Source: Eumeta japonica
Lineage: Eukaryota > Arthropoda > Insecta > Lepidoptera > Psychidae
Length of the DNA: 64,000 bases
Assembly (NCBI GenBank): GCA_005406025.1
Contig: BGZK01001388.1
Span: forward strand, 1 to 64,000
Direction: 5' to 3'
Below the pieces are notes generated by a model, which was given only the letters and a program-made list of their open reading frames with translations, ran no database searches and was not told the origin of the DNA. The stretch's first letter is position 1; each line of letters starts with the position of its first letter. A program made the translations under genes and the position numbers. Shown in pieces: positions 1-12,184 of the stretch.

Positions 1-771
1 TTATCTATTGTTTTTAAGCGAACGATTCTTGTATATACGTATGGTTATATCTGAAAAGGTCCTGACGATTTTGATGGTAATTTGTGACGTTGGCGATTGA
101 TAAAGTTTGCTTTTAAAGCTTATCATTATAGGCAGCTTTCTTTGAGAAACGAGATCTAAATATTGCTTTATTTAGCGGCACCTTCAAAATTTTTGAAGTA
201 ATCGCATTGCTGTTATATTATTGGTTCTCAACAATAAACGACACTACATGACGTGAACTACAGATGAATCTATGCTATGTGTTATATTATATATCTAAAT
301 GTTTATTGTTGCAAAAGATCATAAGCAACTTATTTCCGTAGGAAGTTATAATTTTCTTCTAGAAAACTCGAAAGACGTCGATCAAAGCTCGGTTGCTCAG
401 GTATTTCACATAAAATTGTTGATAATGATCTGATGATGTGTCGTCAATAAGCTATCTTACGTAATGAAAGATAACATAATAAATTAAAACAGGTACGTAT
501 ACTATCTATCGAGTGTTTTACGAAAAATAATACACATTCAAAATACACAGACATATGAAAGTTTATTAGTTCAAAACGACCATTTTAGGTTGTAAGTCTT
601 AAGTCTCATAGGCGACTTTCGTGTAAAGACTGGATAGATACTTTTTTTGGTGAAATAATTGTCAAGCACACGAGTCATAATATGTTAAGAGTATTTTGTT
701 ACGTCATCATTATTTCCAATAGGTTCTATTGTTAGGAGTTAGCTTTACTAGATAAAGATGGCTGATATTAC
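1..771. other. AT-rich intergenic or intronic DNA
   Basis: No open frame, RNA gene or recognisable repeat could be supported here. The sequence is AT-rich with short poly-A/T runs. Confidence 0.6.
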
Positions 772-834
772 TCAGACGGGTAGAGTGGTAGTTAGAGCGC
801 CCACTCTACATACGGGTTATTCCGATTTGACGAA
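772..834 (+). repeat. possible tRNA-derived SINE head
   Basis: The stretch GGGTAGAGTGGTAGTTAGAGC resembles the D-arm and A box of a tRNA. About 30 bases later, CGGGTTATTCCGAT is a degenerate B box. The spacing suits a pol III internal promoter, but the B box lacks the usual TTCGA core and no cloverleaf can be folded with confidence. It could be an old SINE head or chance. Confidence 0.25.
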
Positions 835-3149
835 ACAGCTCCTAGAAAATTTGAACTTTTGCGTTGTGCGTTCCACTCAAAAGTCTGGTTGAATTCTCGT
901 GAAAATATTCTTAATGCATAGACTCAATTTTACGTATTTGCATTTAGTGTCTGTTTGCTGAAATGACATACTATTTTAGGTTTGTATCACCATGCGATAA
1001 CATAACGACATGTAATCATTTTATTTGCAATCGAGGGGCTTATATCTTAAGGCGTTGGGAAACGGTTGAAAGATTTGGGTTTGGAAGGGCAGGTTCTATT
1101 GGGTTGGAAGTTGCTATTGACTTTGTCACCAACACACTGATAAAATCAGGAATCGACGACTGAAGTGTTCTGCGAGCACGGAGCAAATCACTTAATTCGA
1201 TTTAAATCAAAAATTCACTGTTCAACCCGATCCCTTTATGTTTATAGTTTGTTTTGTACAATTAAAATGAACACGGCTCGCGTGATAGTCAACCAATCTC
1301 ACCATGGTATTTTTTGTTCTGAAAATTGTTATTTACCGTAACTTGTTTTTAATACAATGTATGATATTTTTAAAAAGTACCAATTTCCATCCGATCCATT
1401 ATACTTCATGTAAGCAGGATTCACGTCGGGAACACACCTCGCCCCGTGTTATGGATTTTCAGCGCGGAGGATGTCACGAACCCTCGTTTACATTCATAGA
1501 CCACGCTATGTGCATACGAAAATAGAATGCATGCAAATTCTGTTGGGTCGTGCATTTTCTGTATTATGATTTTGTTATATCTAAAAGTTTAATCTTGTTA
1601 TACTTGTTTTACAAGCTGAATTAATTAAGGTTAGTGCAGACCAAGGACGGTAAAGATTTAGAGCAAATGTTAACCAACATATGAAATTGATTTATGAGTG
1701 GAATTATTATGAATATAATTTTTTAAAATCTACTGAAATCTCGCACTATACGCTTGTCGATGTCGAGACATAAATTTATATACATCTGGTTATTCCGGAG
1801 CGTCTACCTAAAATAATAATTTTCCGTTTTTTGGAGTCATAGCTTGTACGACTTTGTTCAACTTACATTTGTTTTGTATTTTCATAAATAATAATGTGAA
1901 CGGTCGAGGGAAGAAACATTATTGGTAAAACCACTAGGTAATATTTTCACTACTGAATATAAGGGCCTCCCCACCACACACATTTCTACATAAGATCTGG
2001 AAGCATTTGTGACCAAAGGCGCCTCGTCAACCTCGCCAGATCTTCAGTCCCCTAGCTAGGAGAACCTACACCGCGACGTCTAATTCCTGGTCACCAGTCG
2101 AGAAAATTTTTCGCCGGTCCATTGTCATGACCTACAGCATGGCACTTCAAATGGCACATTTTTATAAGCTGTGTTAGTTACTTTGACTCTCCTGTAAATT
2201 TTTTAGTTGAAGATTTCGTCTCGTTGAAAGACTTCGATGATATCATAATCCACCGACTGCATTCGAGTTGAATTGTCTACGACAACAAAGGTAATATAAC
2301 CACGTTTTGCATTTGTATATTATCAGTGGCAATATTTTTAGTCTTCAGGCGCTAGCGTATGTTGAACTCTGAGCCCCAGGCGAGCTGTTTGTATGAACTC
2401 TCTATAAATGTTTTGTCTGTCTTCGTCGGTGGACTTTCGACCATTACTCCAGGAGTATATGGATCTAAAATATAATAGTAAAACCAGTTATAAAGAGCTT
2501 TTGCGCGTTGACTAAAAAAATAAACGGTGATTTGTATCAGTTTTAAGCTAATACTAGAAAATAATGTCATAATGGATTTGATTAAAACTATTTTCATTGG
2601 AATCATCGAGTTATATGTTTAGAAGCAGGATACGATATATTTAAGATGGTTCTATTTTAGGTCTGATCAATTTGTAAAATGGTGTTAGCACTCGTGGAAC
2701 GTGGTGGGCTTTCTAAAGATTTGTCGTGTTATATCACTTATTTATCACTTTTCAAATATTTCGTTTTGCTATCAATATTTTCAAATGTTAGACGTAAAAT
2801 ATATATAAAAACCATAATATAGATAATAAATACTACATACTTAGTAGTTAAAATATAACTATATGACCAATATAAGCAATATAACCAGAAACCATAACAT
2901 AGATAATACATACTTGGTATGAAGAACTTCTCTTCTGATATCTCTCGCTGAAAGCTTTTTGTATGCTAAGAAACAATTGAACTTCTTACAGAAAATAGTT
3001 AAAAATTAAAATATCTAGACTCACATATTGGTGATTAAAACAAATTGTAACAGAATATGCATCAAATAAAAGAGGTCGAATATGTCCAAATTTCTACATG
3101 CTTAACTTAATATATGATTAAACCTAAATGACACTTAAAATAGTCCAAT
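835..3149. other. gene-free AT-rich DNA
   Basis: Small open frames near 963-1163, 1304-1525 and 2352-2606 have no recognisable domain, no splice context and no codon signal. A slightly GC-richer patch at 1965-2120 reads like decayed mobile-element sequence but could not be assigned. Confidence 0.55.
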
Positions 3150-3378
3150 AATTGAGAGTTCCGGTGGCCTTCTATTGTCTCCATCACATATCCTCTTCCT
3201 TTCTAAAAAAATCTGGTAACCCACTCCCCCTCTATCAAATATCCTATTCCGCTCTAAAAGGCCGGCAATGCACCAGTGTCTCCTTTGGGTTTGTGACTGA
3301 CCAGGGGCGTAGGTGATCACCTACTTTCTGATAGCTCGCATGCCCGTTTGCCATTTGAAATGCTATATAAAAAGGGCG
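3150..3378 (+). repeat. lepidopteran dispersed repeat tail, copy 1
   Basis: The segment GGCCGGCAATGCACCAGTGT, then a GGGGCGTAGGTGATCACC-like part, CGCATGCCCGTTTGCC and finally CTATATAAAAAG matches in order the common lepidopteran repeat tail that ends '...CTATAAAAAA'. A second copy lies at 13968-14093 in the same orientation. Such tails are the 3' ends of retroposons. The element is too short and diverged to name its family. Confidence 0.65.
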
Positions 3379-4919
3379 GAAAGTCAGTTACCATATAGTA
3401 CCAGTAAATGACCTAAAGAGAACAAAAAAGCTTCTTATAATAAGAGATAAATAAATACAATAAGAAAAGAAATAAATTTACTGATTGCTTTTATTAATGA
3501 ACAACGAATTTTCCAAAGTATCGAATAAATTAATCTACAATTATAGAATGAGGACTATACAAAATGTGCATGTGCTGTGGATGTTGATCAAGTAGGTTAA
3601 CTCTGCCTTTCTAAGCAATGTTATAATTTATAAAACTTCATATTTATATTATTAATTAAGTGCTTATAATAATATTTTATATATATATATATATTTTTTT
3701 TGAAATATAAATACATAATTAACTGTATACACGTAGTCATTCCTTTATTTTGACAATACATTTTCTTTTATAGAGAAGTTTCAATTAAAAAAAATGGAGG
3801 AAAGAAGAAAATATTAAGAAAAAAATTATTAGATGAATATACATATAACAATACATTTAGTATACTGTAACTTTTTGTATGAATATTATTATGCTTATTA
3901 AATTATAATTAAGTGATTGGCAGTCAGTGACAAACTTAGTTTTAAAAATATAATGATTGTTGCAATAAAATTGTTCTTAATTTATTCACCACTTTTATGC
4001 CGTTTACCTTTCGTAATACAATACTTAAGAGTGTTGGATCTGGTTGGTTCTAGGAGGATCTGACTGTTTATCTTATTATTTTTTAAATATATACATACAG
4101 ACACGTTTGCGTGGGCGCACATATACATGCGCAATCTGATAGCTGCAACTCCCTCGAGTCCCTTCAATCGATTCCTTTAAAATCCAAAACTCTTACCTTT
4201 TAATAAAGGAAATAAGAAAATACGTCCATCAATGCTATGAAAGAAGCTTCAAGGTGTCACTGGCATGAATAGCTGGCCATTTGAATTTTTTTTTGTGGGG
4301 ACAGACAATTTCAAATTAATTATTCTCATAGTTTGGTCAGTCTTAAAAAAAAGCTGTTTTTTTCGTGGCATATCATTGGTCGATGTTCAAAAGGTATAAA
4401 TAGAGTAAAGCTGGTAAAAATATAGTCACCTGCATGATTGCCATTGATAAAAAGTGAAGGCTATTCTTTATTAAATATATTTTAGTTAAAATTCGTGTAG
4501 GTTAATGATTTTTGCTTTCATAGACAATTGTGAGATAGAAAGAGAAACAAACGAAAAAAAAACCTTAACTGCTACTCTGCGGCTAATTCTCAGCTCGTAA
4601 GGAATGAAAATCGCCTCTCTAGACAATAAAAAATTTGTAAATACAATAAGAAACACATAAATAAATATATGTATTTTTAAAATATTACAAAAAATTCTGT
4701 TGAAATTCAATTAGCGTTTGTTACCAGCACAAAGTGCCTTAAATTAGCCGCCGTGTAGTAGGTCTTCGTGAACGATGTTTCACCCAATTAAAGAGTATTA
4801 AAAGACCATTAATATTAATGCCCTTAAGTATTAGTACAAAATAATTACTATGCTACAGTCTTACAGGATGAAGAATATCTAGTAGCCGACAATAATTCAG
4901 TCTAAAAACGGAATGCGTT
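3379..4919. other. gene-free AT-rich DNA with an (AT)n tract
   Basis: This is strongly AT-rich sequence with a short (AT)n run at about 3677-3695 and several poly-A/T tracts. Two small minus-strand open frames (3982-4167 and 4486-4710) show no protein-like features and are taken as chance. Confidence 0.55.
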
Positions 4920-5035
4920 TCGGCTTCACGCCAACAACATGCAGATTCCCGGCTAAAATTCCCTCCAGAGAAAGCTCTGACGCGCGCCGGCCTAAGTGAG
5001 GCCCCCGATTATTTATTTACGCGCCTGCACTTACC

Positions 5036-5117
5036 TGCAGCCTTCTGCGGACGTTTCCTTCCGGTGGCACTCCCGTTCGAGTTCAACGTAGAAATCTCGG
5101 GTACGAAGCTATTTTAG
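5036..5117 (-). other. candidate small exon with strong splice donor
   Basis: Within a CpG-rich island (4920-5110) the minus strand reads AAGGCTGCAG|GTAAGTGC, a near-consensus 5' splice site with the exon end at about 5036. The upstream 82 bases are open in one frame (reading ...NSNGSATGRKRPQKAAG) and are preceded by an AAAATAG that could serve as a weak acceptor. It could be a short coding exon or, given the CpG content, the end of a non-coding first exon. The peptide is not recognisable, so function is unknown. Confidence 0.3.
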
Positions 5118-5949
5118 TGTTGCTTAGACGTTGAATTTTTAAAACGCCAAAATGTCGGAATTGTCACACCGCGGTTCACACAGGTCTTGCCATTTTGGAC
5201 ATTAATATGATTTTATGACTGAATTAAATCTGATGATTCAAGATGTTATTTTGTCTTTTACATCTGTCACATGATGAGTATTGGTTTGAGAGCCATACTC
5301 TGTATATCTTATGCTGTATATTTTTCCAACGTTAAGTTACCTTTCAATACAAAAAAAAAAAACGAATTGTTAGTTTGTTTGCTTAAAATCGATGTCCTCA
5401 CTCATTTTATTTTCAGAATTATTCGCACAATTTTTAAAGGGTGTCTCCCTGAAAAACGTCTGTTCGGCTTTGCGCAGGGACACACGGACACGCGAACCCG
5501 AAGTCCTAGAGCTTGCTGTCTGTCTCACTCATTACTCTTTCTTGGGATCACAGTGTCCTACTAGCTTACTCTTCCCACCTCAAAACTTCAATGTCGCTCA
5601 TACTTCCTATCCTTTCTACACCCTATACTTCCTACTTCTGTCCCAACTTTTTCTAAAACTTTAACAATCGTGGAAATTAAAATAATATTACTCCACGATG
5701 GTACTAGCATTGTCAGAGAATCCCTCCCCAGGACTATCTCAGGCAGTCTCTTCGTATGGGGAAGGACAAATTTCCGTACTGGAGAATCAGGAGTTTTAGG
5801 CTCGGCTGCAGCAACAAGGTTAAACATTTGTCAAGCCTAGTTTCCCGGAGGATCAAAAAGCGGACTAGAGAGGTCCGCTTCGATAATGTGTTTGTATGTA
5901 GAGGTATGAATGATAAAATTTAGGATATCTGCGAACTGATGATCCACCA
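5118..5949. other. unassigned region, possibly old LINE sequence
   Basis: Open frames at 5271-5564 and 5392-5664 overlap each other and show no domain. The stretch 5430-5830 is GC-richer than its surroundings and leads directly into reverse-transcriptase remnants, so it may be the decayed upstream part of that LINE. Confidence 0.35.
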
Positions 5950-7056
5950 CATACCATGATTAATGATCTACCACACCTTATGAAGGACGAGCATGGGATT
6001 GTACTGTTTGCTGATGATACTTCCTTGTTTTTTAGGGTTAAAAGACAACAGCCAAATTTTGATGAAATAAATAGTACTATCTCAAAAGTAGTCGAGTGGT
6101 TACAATTAACAATCTTTTTCTCAATGAGAAGAAAACAAAAATAATTAAATTTTCGTTGTCTAATACTAAATTGGTCGACACAAAAGTAGAAGTCAGGGAC
6201 AAGATACTGGATATTGTGGACACGACCCTATTTCTTGCCTGACTTTAGTTACTAAGTTACGCTTGAATTTCCGTATAACGAAATTGGTGAAAAAGTTTAG
6301 TTCTGCAGCACACGTAGCCAAAAGAATTCGGTGGTTTGCAAATTAAAGCACCGCAAGATTAGTTAATTTTAGTTCCTCTCCTAGTCTCATGGCCTATGGA
6401 ATTTTATTGTGGGGTCATGCAGCCGATATAAACACATTTTTTGTGGTACAGAAGCGGACTATTCGTGTCATTTATAATTTGAGACCAACATCATCTCTCA
6501 GAGAAAAATATAAAGAAATTAATATTATATTTTAACTGTACTGTTACAATACGTATAGGTACGAAAACCTGGTATATGTCAAAAGAAATATAAAATCGTT
6601 CCAAAAAATGGGCGACATTCATATTATTAACACTAGACATAAGAATGACCTTGCTCCTCATAAAACCAGACAGATAGAAAAGTTACTAAAACACTTAAGA
6701 GGAATGTGTGCGTTTTTATAATAAAATTTCAGTTGAAATTCAGAATTTGCCATTTCATATATTTAAAACTTTAATTTTAAAAAAAATTATGTGGTAAGGG
6801 CTATTATGTCGTATCTGAATATAGTAACGAAAAATACCCCTGGGACTGAACTACTCGACTATCAGGCTGCTTCATGTAATTCTCAAATGTTGTGCTAGTT
6901 TTATTGACTATCTATCATGTATCTTTGAGCGAAACAGAAAAATGAATCAACATTCGGAATGAGAGTTAATGTTAAATACCAAAGGAATACCATAATGACG
7001 TATTTCAAGTGTAATTATATTACCTAAGAAATAAAGATATTTTTGATTTGATTTGA
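5950..7056 (+). mobile_element. dead non-LTR retrotransposon, Jockey/CR1-type RT end
   Basis: A 62-codon open frame at 5956-6144 reads INDLPHLMKDEHG then VLFADDTSLFF, the palm and catalytic F/YADD motif of a non-LTR reverse transcriptase. Further downstream, out of frame and interrupted by stops, come AYGILLWGHAAD, VQKRTIRVIYNL and a tail reading HIINTRHKNDL. These are the usual thumb and C-terminal segments of Jockey/CR1-superfamily LINEs. The element ends near 7056 in AATAAAGATATTTTTGATTTGATTT, with a short tandem TTGATT tail typical of LINE 3' ends. It lacks the 5' half (endonuclease and ORF1) and carries several frameshifts and stops, so it is a 5'-truncated pseudo-element. The clade within the Jockey/CR1 group is uncertain. 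Confidence 0.82.
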
Positions 7057-7650
7057 ACTCATGAAAGACAGGCGACTCCATGTTCTATGCGTGAATGAGA
7101 CTAAAAGGAATGGTGGAGGTGACGTCATTAAACATGGATCCTTCGATACTTATTGGTCTGGCGTTGATCACAGTCAACGGATACGCTGAGGTAGTGGCTT
7201 CATTCTATAAGAAAAATTATCTGATTGTGTAAACGGTTACGAATGTAACCTCTGGCTCTGGGTTAAAATTAGACTGACAAGGATTTTTTTTGTAGACGCA
7301 TACGCCCTATATATTTCCAAATCGCTAGGGGAACAGCAGAAGTTTTGAGATGTAAGAGACATACTAGCGAAATATGATACAAATTAAAGGGTCGTTGTGC
7401 TAGGTAATTTTAATGAATAGTTGAACAGCGGGATGGATATGAGAAGATCTTAGATAAATTTGGAGATGAAAGAGTGAATGAGAATGCCGATTGCCTTCTC
7501 CCACTTTGTCAAAAGTTTAACTTGTGTGTGGCAATATGTTTCATCACAAAAGAATACTCATACTTGGTTGACAAGAAGACACAAAAGCATGATAGATTTT
7601 ATAATTGAGTATCTAAGTTAAGAAGCAAAATTGTACGTATTACAATATAA
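7057..7650 (+). mobile_element. LINE endonuclease-domain fragment (RTE-like)
   Basis: Across several broken frames the plus strand reads LHVLCVNETKRNGGG (7070-7115), YWSGVDHSQR, VVVLGNFNEW (7390-7420) and LLPLCQKFNLCV (7495-7530). These match, in order, the LINE apurinic-type endonuclease: the catalytic E of 'QETK', the substrate region, and the 'GDFN' motif, with Asp replaced by Asn in this copy. The arrangement resembles the RTE-like elements often annotated as 'craniofacial development protein 2-like' in insects. Stops and frameshifts are frequent. It abuts the tail of the preceding LINE. The matching RT part may be the minus-strand copy at 8160-9640, but the orientation differs, so they are probably separate insertions. 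Confidence 0.72.
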
Positions 7651-8159
7651 ATTTGAAATTGGTATTATTACCATGTTTCATGAATGTTTCATGATCGTTA
7701 TACTCTTTAGAAAGATATTAGTAATTTGGAAAAAAATAAATACTTGCGTTAACAAAATCCATTAATTCAATTACTTACTCAAAATTGCGTCCCACCATTT
7801 TTTAGTAATTAAAATATATCCTCCACAAATAAATAGGAATCTAGTGTGGTCTTATTAACATTAAACGGTTGCAAACAAGATTGTTCTATAAATGTTTTAC
7901 GGTAATACCTTTACAAAATTATTATCAATCGTACGTAAGCTTTGTTTCGGGCGCATAATGACTGTTTAATATAAACGTATTTTTATATTATTATATATTC
8001 TTAACATTTTTTCAGAAATATACACATATTTTAAAAATATTTTTACTGTGGTGGAAATATTTAGAACTCCTAAATGCTGTTTAAAAAACCTTCATAATTT
8101 TGCATCTAAATATTCCGTGCATTTTCATAAATCTGCAATTCCAAGTCAAGTCACTGCAC
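7651..8159. other. AT-rich spacer
   Basis: No gene, repeat unit or structured element could be identified. Confidence 0.5.
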
Positions 8160-9640
8160 AGTAGTCTGTCTACGGATTAAATTATGGCTTTCAGTAATAC
8201 CGCAATAAGCGTGAAGTTTCATAATGATATTATAAACTCACGCTTATTTCCCAAAAGGATAGACAGAGACTATAGATTTCCATATGGTATGATCTGCTTA
8301 AAATTTGGCTCTTTTTGATATGCCACCAATTTGTTCTGCATAGTATTTTCCAAGGTGACTCTTACTAATCTTTACAACGTGCACATATCCTCTTTAGATT
8401 TGTTTTGTTATTCTATTTTCATTAATCCTTTCCAGATGGATAAACCACCACAATATACTTTTTCTACTCTAGTCAGTACATCTTCTTTCAAATCATACCG
8501 CTCTCTGATATGACTGTTCCTACATCGATCTTTAAAAAGACACTCCACACATATTATACAGAGATCTCATTTCTACCGCATTGACTCTACTTTCATTATT
8601 CATCTGCTATATCCAACTTTCATTTCTATACATAAGCGTAAGGATCAGGACCCCATTATGGATAACCAAACTTTGCTTTGATTTCTTACTTTGCTTGCCT
8701 TACCAACCACTGTAAACAAACTAAACAAGTATAAAAACTTTTGCACTTGTTCGACACTCTCACCTTTTATATATATTATATACTAACTTTTCACCTGCAT
8801 CTTTGCATACGTGAATATAGAATGCCTTCATTCACCTTTCGTGTGGAAAAATCTTGCTGTCAACTCCGATCTCGTTTCTGTTTCAATTCTGGTTTCAATG
8901 TTGTTCTTGAATTAAAGCCTATATTCTATTCCAAGCCAAGTTTTATTCATCCACGAAAATCGTATTAAAATCCGTTCAGTAATTCCAAAGATGTATGCGA
9001 ACAGACAAACAAACAAAGAATTTATATATATTATATATATATTAGCTTATCGACAAAGTCGATGTATCCTTTACATGTGTACAAAATTTCATTCTGATCG
9101 GATGTATAGGTCAATAGTTATAACGGAACAACCAACAAAACCTCTGTAGATTTATATATTAGTATAGATTACATTCATCCCGCCTTAGCTCCTTTCAAAC
9201 ACCATAACCTTATTCTTGCTGACACTTTATCTATATATATACACACTTCTTATCTTAAGAGAGTCATTCATTTTATTCACCATCTCCTTCAATTCGCACG
9301 CCAACGGCGCAAGGAATACTTGGTCGTCGGCGTACAAGAGGCGTTTGACAGACAACTCATCCATTCTTGGTCCACGCTCACACTCTTTCAAATCATACAT
9401 ACGGCTATCCATGAGAAACTCTATTATAAGTTATTTCCAGATCTAAGAAGATACGAAAGACGTTTTGGCACTTGGCTGAAAAGTTTTCCATAATATTTCA
9501 CAAAAAATAATTTGATCTGTATACCTCTTCTTTTTCGAAATTCCGCTAGTACATCCCAGATCTTATTTTCAATCTCATACTTAACTTTTGAATAATGATT
9601 GAGAGCCCTTGGAGCTACCAAGGGCTTTCACAAATACGGA
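8160..9640 (-). mobile_element. dead RTE-like LINE, reverse transcriptase and C-terminal region
   Basis: On the minus strand, 9227-9412 reads RMDELSVKRLLYADDQVFLA, with the YADD catalytic motif of a non-LTR reverse transcriptase, followed by ACELKEMVNKMNDSLK. After an interruption, 8770-8520 continues with GESVEQVQKF, a degenerate YGS-W-like segment (IMGS near 8660) and FKDRCRNSHIRERYDLKED. That is followed by TRVEKV and a degenerate RWFGHLER segment, the characteristic C-terminal block of these elements. The C-terminal block recurs on the plus strand at 21915-22180. Many stops and frameshifts make it non-functional. The RT and C-terminal parts are separated by a short inserted element at about 8800-9170. 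An upstream open stretch (9424-9621, minus) is probably the more N-terminal RT region. Confidence 0.78.
8800..9170 (+). repeat. short element nested in the LINE, SINE-like 3' end
   Basis: The host LINE's reading breaks at about 9165 and resumes near 8780. The inserted segment has a pyrimidine-rich TCCGATCTCG-type part (8865-8905), then ATCCGTTCAGTAATTCC, GACAAACAAACAAAG, an AT run, and an end reading TATATTAGTATAGATT. Similar ends are common in insect short retroposons. Boundaries are approximate and target-site duplications were not found. Confidence 0.5.
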
Positions 9641-10438
9641 AAGGTCAAAATTACATCATCAAAGAAAACAAGTTATAAAACGACATATTTATTTTATGAT
9701 TAATCGATTTTGGTGATATTTATCATAAAAGTCAAAGTTTTAATCACGCGTAAAGGTTACAAGCACACGATTTTTTTATTTATCATAGACATTAGGAAGG
9801 TCGCTTTGAAAATGATAAAACGACTTTTATAAGACATTTTCACAATTTCTGAATGCAAATAATGGGATCTTAAAGCTTTTTTAACTCATTAAGAAATTTT
9901 ACGACGACTTCTGTACAAATAGTTCACGATGGTCAATGATTTGCGTCTATATAACAAATTTTATTTAGATAAGTGTAGAAACTGACCGATGAGATGACCG
10001 TGACCAAATACTTTTATTTACCGAAAGTAATTTTATATATTATTATTTGAAAACAAAATACACGTAACATGATGTTAATGAGTTTATAAGATGAAGTTTT
10101 ATGAAGTTATATGCCACTCTGAGTGCCTTAAAGAAGAATAATGATAGCGAAATTTAAAATTTTCAGTAAAACTTCAATATGATGAAGTCGAGTATTAAAT
10201 GTTTCATATAGCCTAACTTCACAGTTGATCCCCAAGCCGCAGGCATAAACAAACGTCAACAACAAACTGTATTCCCTACATATTATTAAACAGAAACTAA
10301 TTTTTGACAAATGCAATTCTTACTAAAATTAAGCATAATTAAATTCAATTTTTATCAATCATATTTACGAACTTCATAATCACGGAAAAAATTTGTACTT
10401 CAACCGCATATCATACTTCTATTTAATGATATGAATGA
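9641..10438. other. gene-free AT-rich DNA
   Basis: Nothing supportable was found. The minus-strand open frame at 10128-10316 lacks any protein-like feature. Confidence 0.5.
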
Positions 10439-10618
10439 ATGCATGGTTTGACGACAACAATAACAATTAACAACAAATCCAACTTGTTAAGCTCTAAGGG
10501 CTTCATTGGATTCTCCGATTCCGCCGGCGCTCGCTGCCTCGCTGCTATTGACAGCTCGATCCGCATTGGAACGCGCAATAGAAACAAATTCAACATTTAC
10601 GAAGTTGCCGAATTCATG
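10439..10618 (+). other. candidate exon or non-coding first exon with donor
   Basis: A GC-richer patch (10500-10620) carries an open frame and ends in GCCGAATTCAT|GTAAGTTCG, a good 5' splice site apart from its last exon base. The downstream base composition returns immediately to AT-rich. This pattern suits a first exon, coding or untranslated, of a plus-strand transcript. The peptide (…CLAAIDSSIRIGTRNRNKF…) is not recognisable and no acceptor partner was identified. An enhancer with a chance GTAAGT is the main alternative. Confidence 0.3.
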
Positions 10619-10795
10619 TAAGTTCGCAAATTAATTTTCGTTTTAAACTCTGCCCATTATTATTAATGGAGATTGCTTTGTGATGTAGGTGGCGCTCAAC
10701 GCTAATTCGAAATACGATACATTTAATTAAGTTCTTGTAAAGAATTTTGCAATATACAAAACGTACTCACTTTAATTAACACGACTGGAGCCATT

Positions 10796-10935
10796 TTAAC
10801 TTAAAATAATATACAGCACCCACACCCACACACACACCCGCGCACACACTCACAACGCACACACGCGCTCACGCACCTACGCAAATGCGTGCATGCGTGC
10901 GAGCGAGCGTGCGTGCGCGCGCGCGTGTGTATACG
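10796..10935. repeat. CA-rich to TG/GC-rich simple repeat
   Basis: About 60 bases of imperfect (CA)n and CGCACACAC change over to GCGTGCATGCGTGCG and (GC)n(GT)n. The two halves are roughly complementary, so the block forms an imperfect inverted repeat of alternating purine-pyrimidine sequence. Confidence 0.85.
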
Positions 10936-12184
10936 CAAATAACTTAGGTTAAAGTATTCCTGAACTCAACGTGTGTATTATTTGAACCGCATCTTTATAC
11001 AATAATTATTAAATAATAAAACGGAACTTGCTACTAATCTAATGTAATATTTTCTTAATCTTACTTATTATCGTATACATGATACTGATAATAACAAGTA
11101 TATATATCAGGAACATTTCCTGTACAAAAATGTATGATTTACACAACTTACTATTGAGCATATAAACATACGACATACAAAGATTTTAATTTTTGATAGG
11201 GTCAAATTCCAAACATAAACCGTATACACATAATTGTCTCTACAAGAACAACATGTGCCATGGCGGCCTTTCACACTACAGACCTACACTCCTCAAATTT
11301 GAAGAGTTATAAGCATTATGATCGTATTGCGGACATGTGTGGCATCTTAACGTAAATCTTACATTTACAAAATTTTTAAGACTATCAAACTGCCTCCAGC
11401 GTATATGAAAAAAAAACCATAGGAATTAATGAGGAATATATAATTGATATTTACTAAATGTAAAAGCCGGAATAGCTTGATGAAAAGAAAGAAAGTAAAT
11501 TGAGCCACAAATTGTTAAATACAAAGTAGACGAGATACAATGATTATAGTAAAATGAGCACAAGATACTTTTATGTTAATGACCGTACTCGTAAAATTTA
11601 TGCAGTCATCGCTCAAAAGCGAGACTGAGGAATTGTTTTAGTTTCCAATATTATAGTTAAATTGTATGCGGGCACCAAATGAAAAGGAGAAGCCTTTGCG
11701 GGTACATCTCATCGCCTGTCTGTACCTCGAGGCTCTTTTTCTCAAATATGGAGTATCGTATTGAGCCGAAATCGGTATCGAGTATTAGTCTCTCAATGTT
11801 CAAATGTAACATATGTTATTATTACACACTACATACATTACATATTACAACTGACAACGAGCTGTGATGATCGAGTGCACACTGCATCGGTTTGGAATAA
11901 TAGGGCAGTGCTTACGACCTCTGACCGTAGAAGTATCGAGTTGCTTGAATGAGTTTGTAACTTAAGCCGCATTAAGCCATTTGCTTTGTTATCTTAAACC
12001 GTCGATATCGATACTGAACGGCGCCACCATACCACGGATAATGGTCGCCGATAGCTTCCGACACGCACAGGACCATCTTCGTTTTGAATATTGATCGATA
12101 TTTTTTTACTTAATCAAATCAAACCAATCGTTTTGTGCTTCGAAGAATACGTCAATTTTTTTTCTCGGATGTGGTCATAGTATT
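10936..12184. other. gene-free region
   Basis: No supported gene. Open frames at 11679-11867 and 11761-11952 overlap and have no domain. The patch 12000-12085 is slightly GC-richer, but no feature can be named. Confidence 0.5.
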
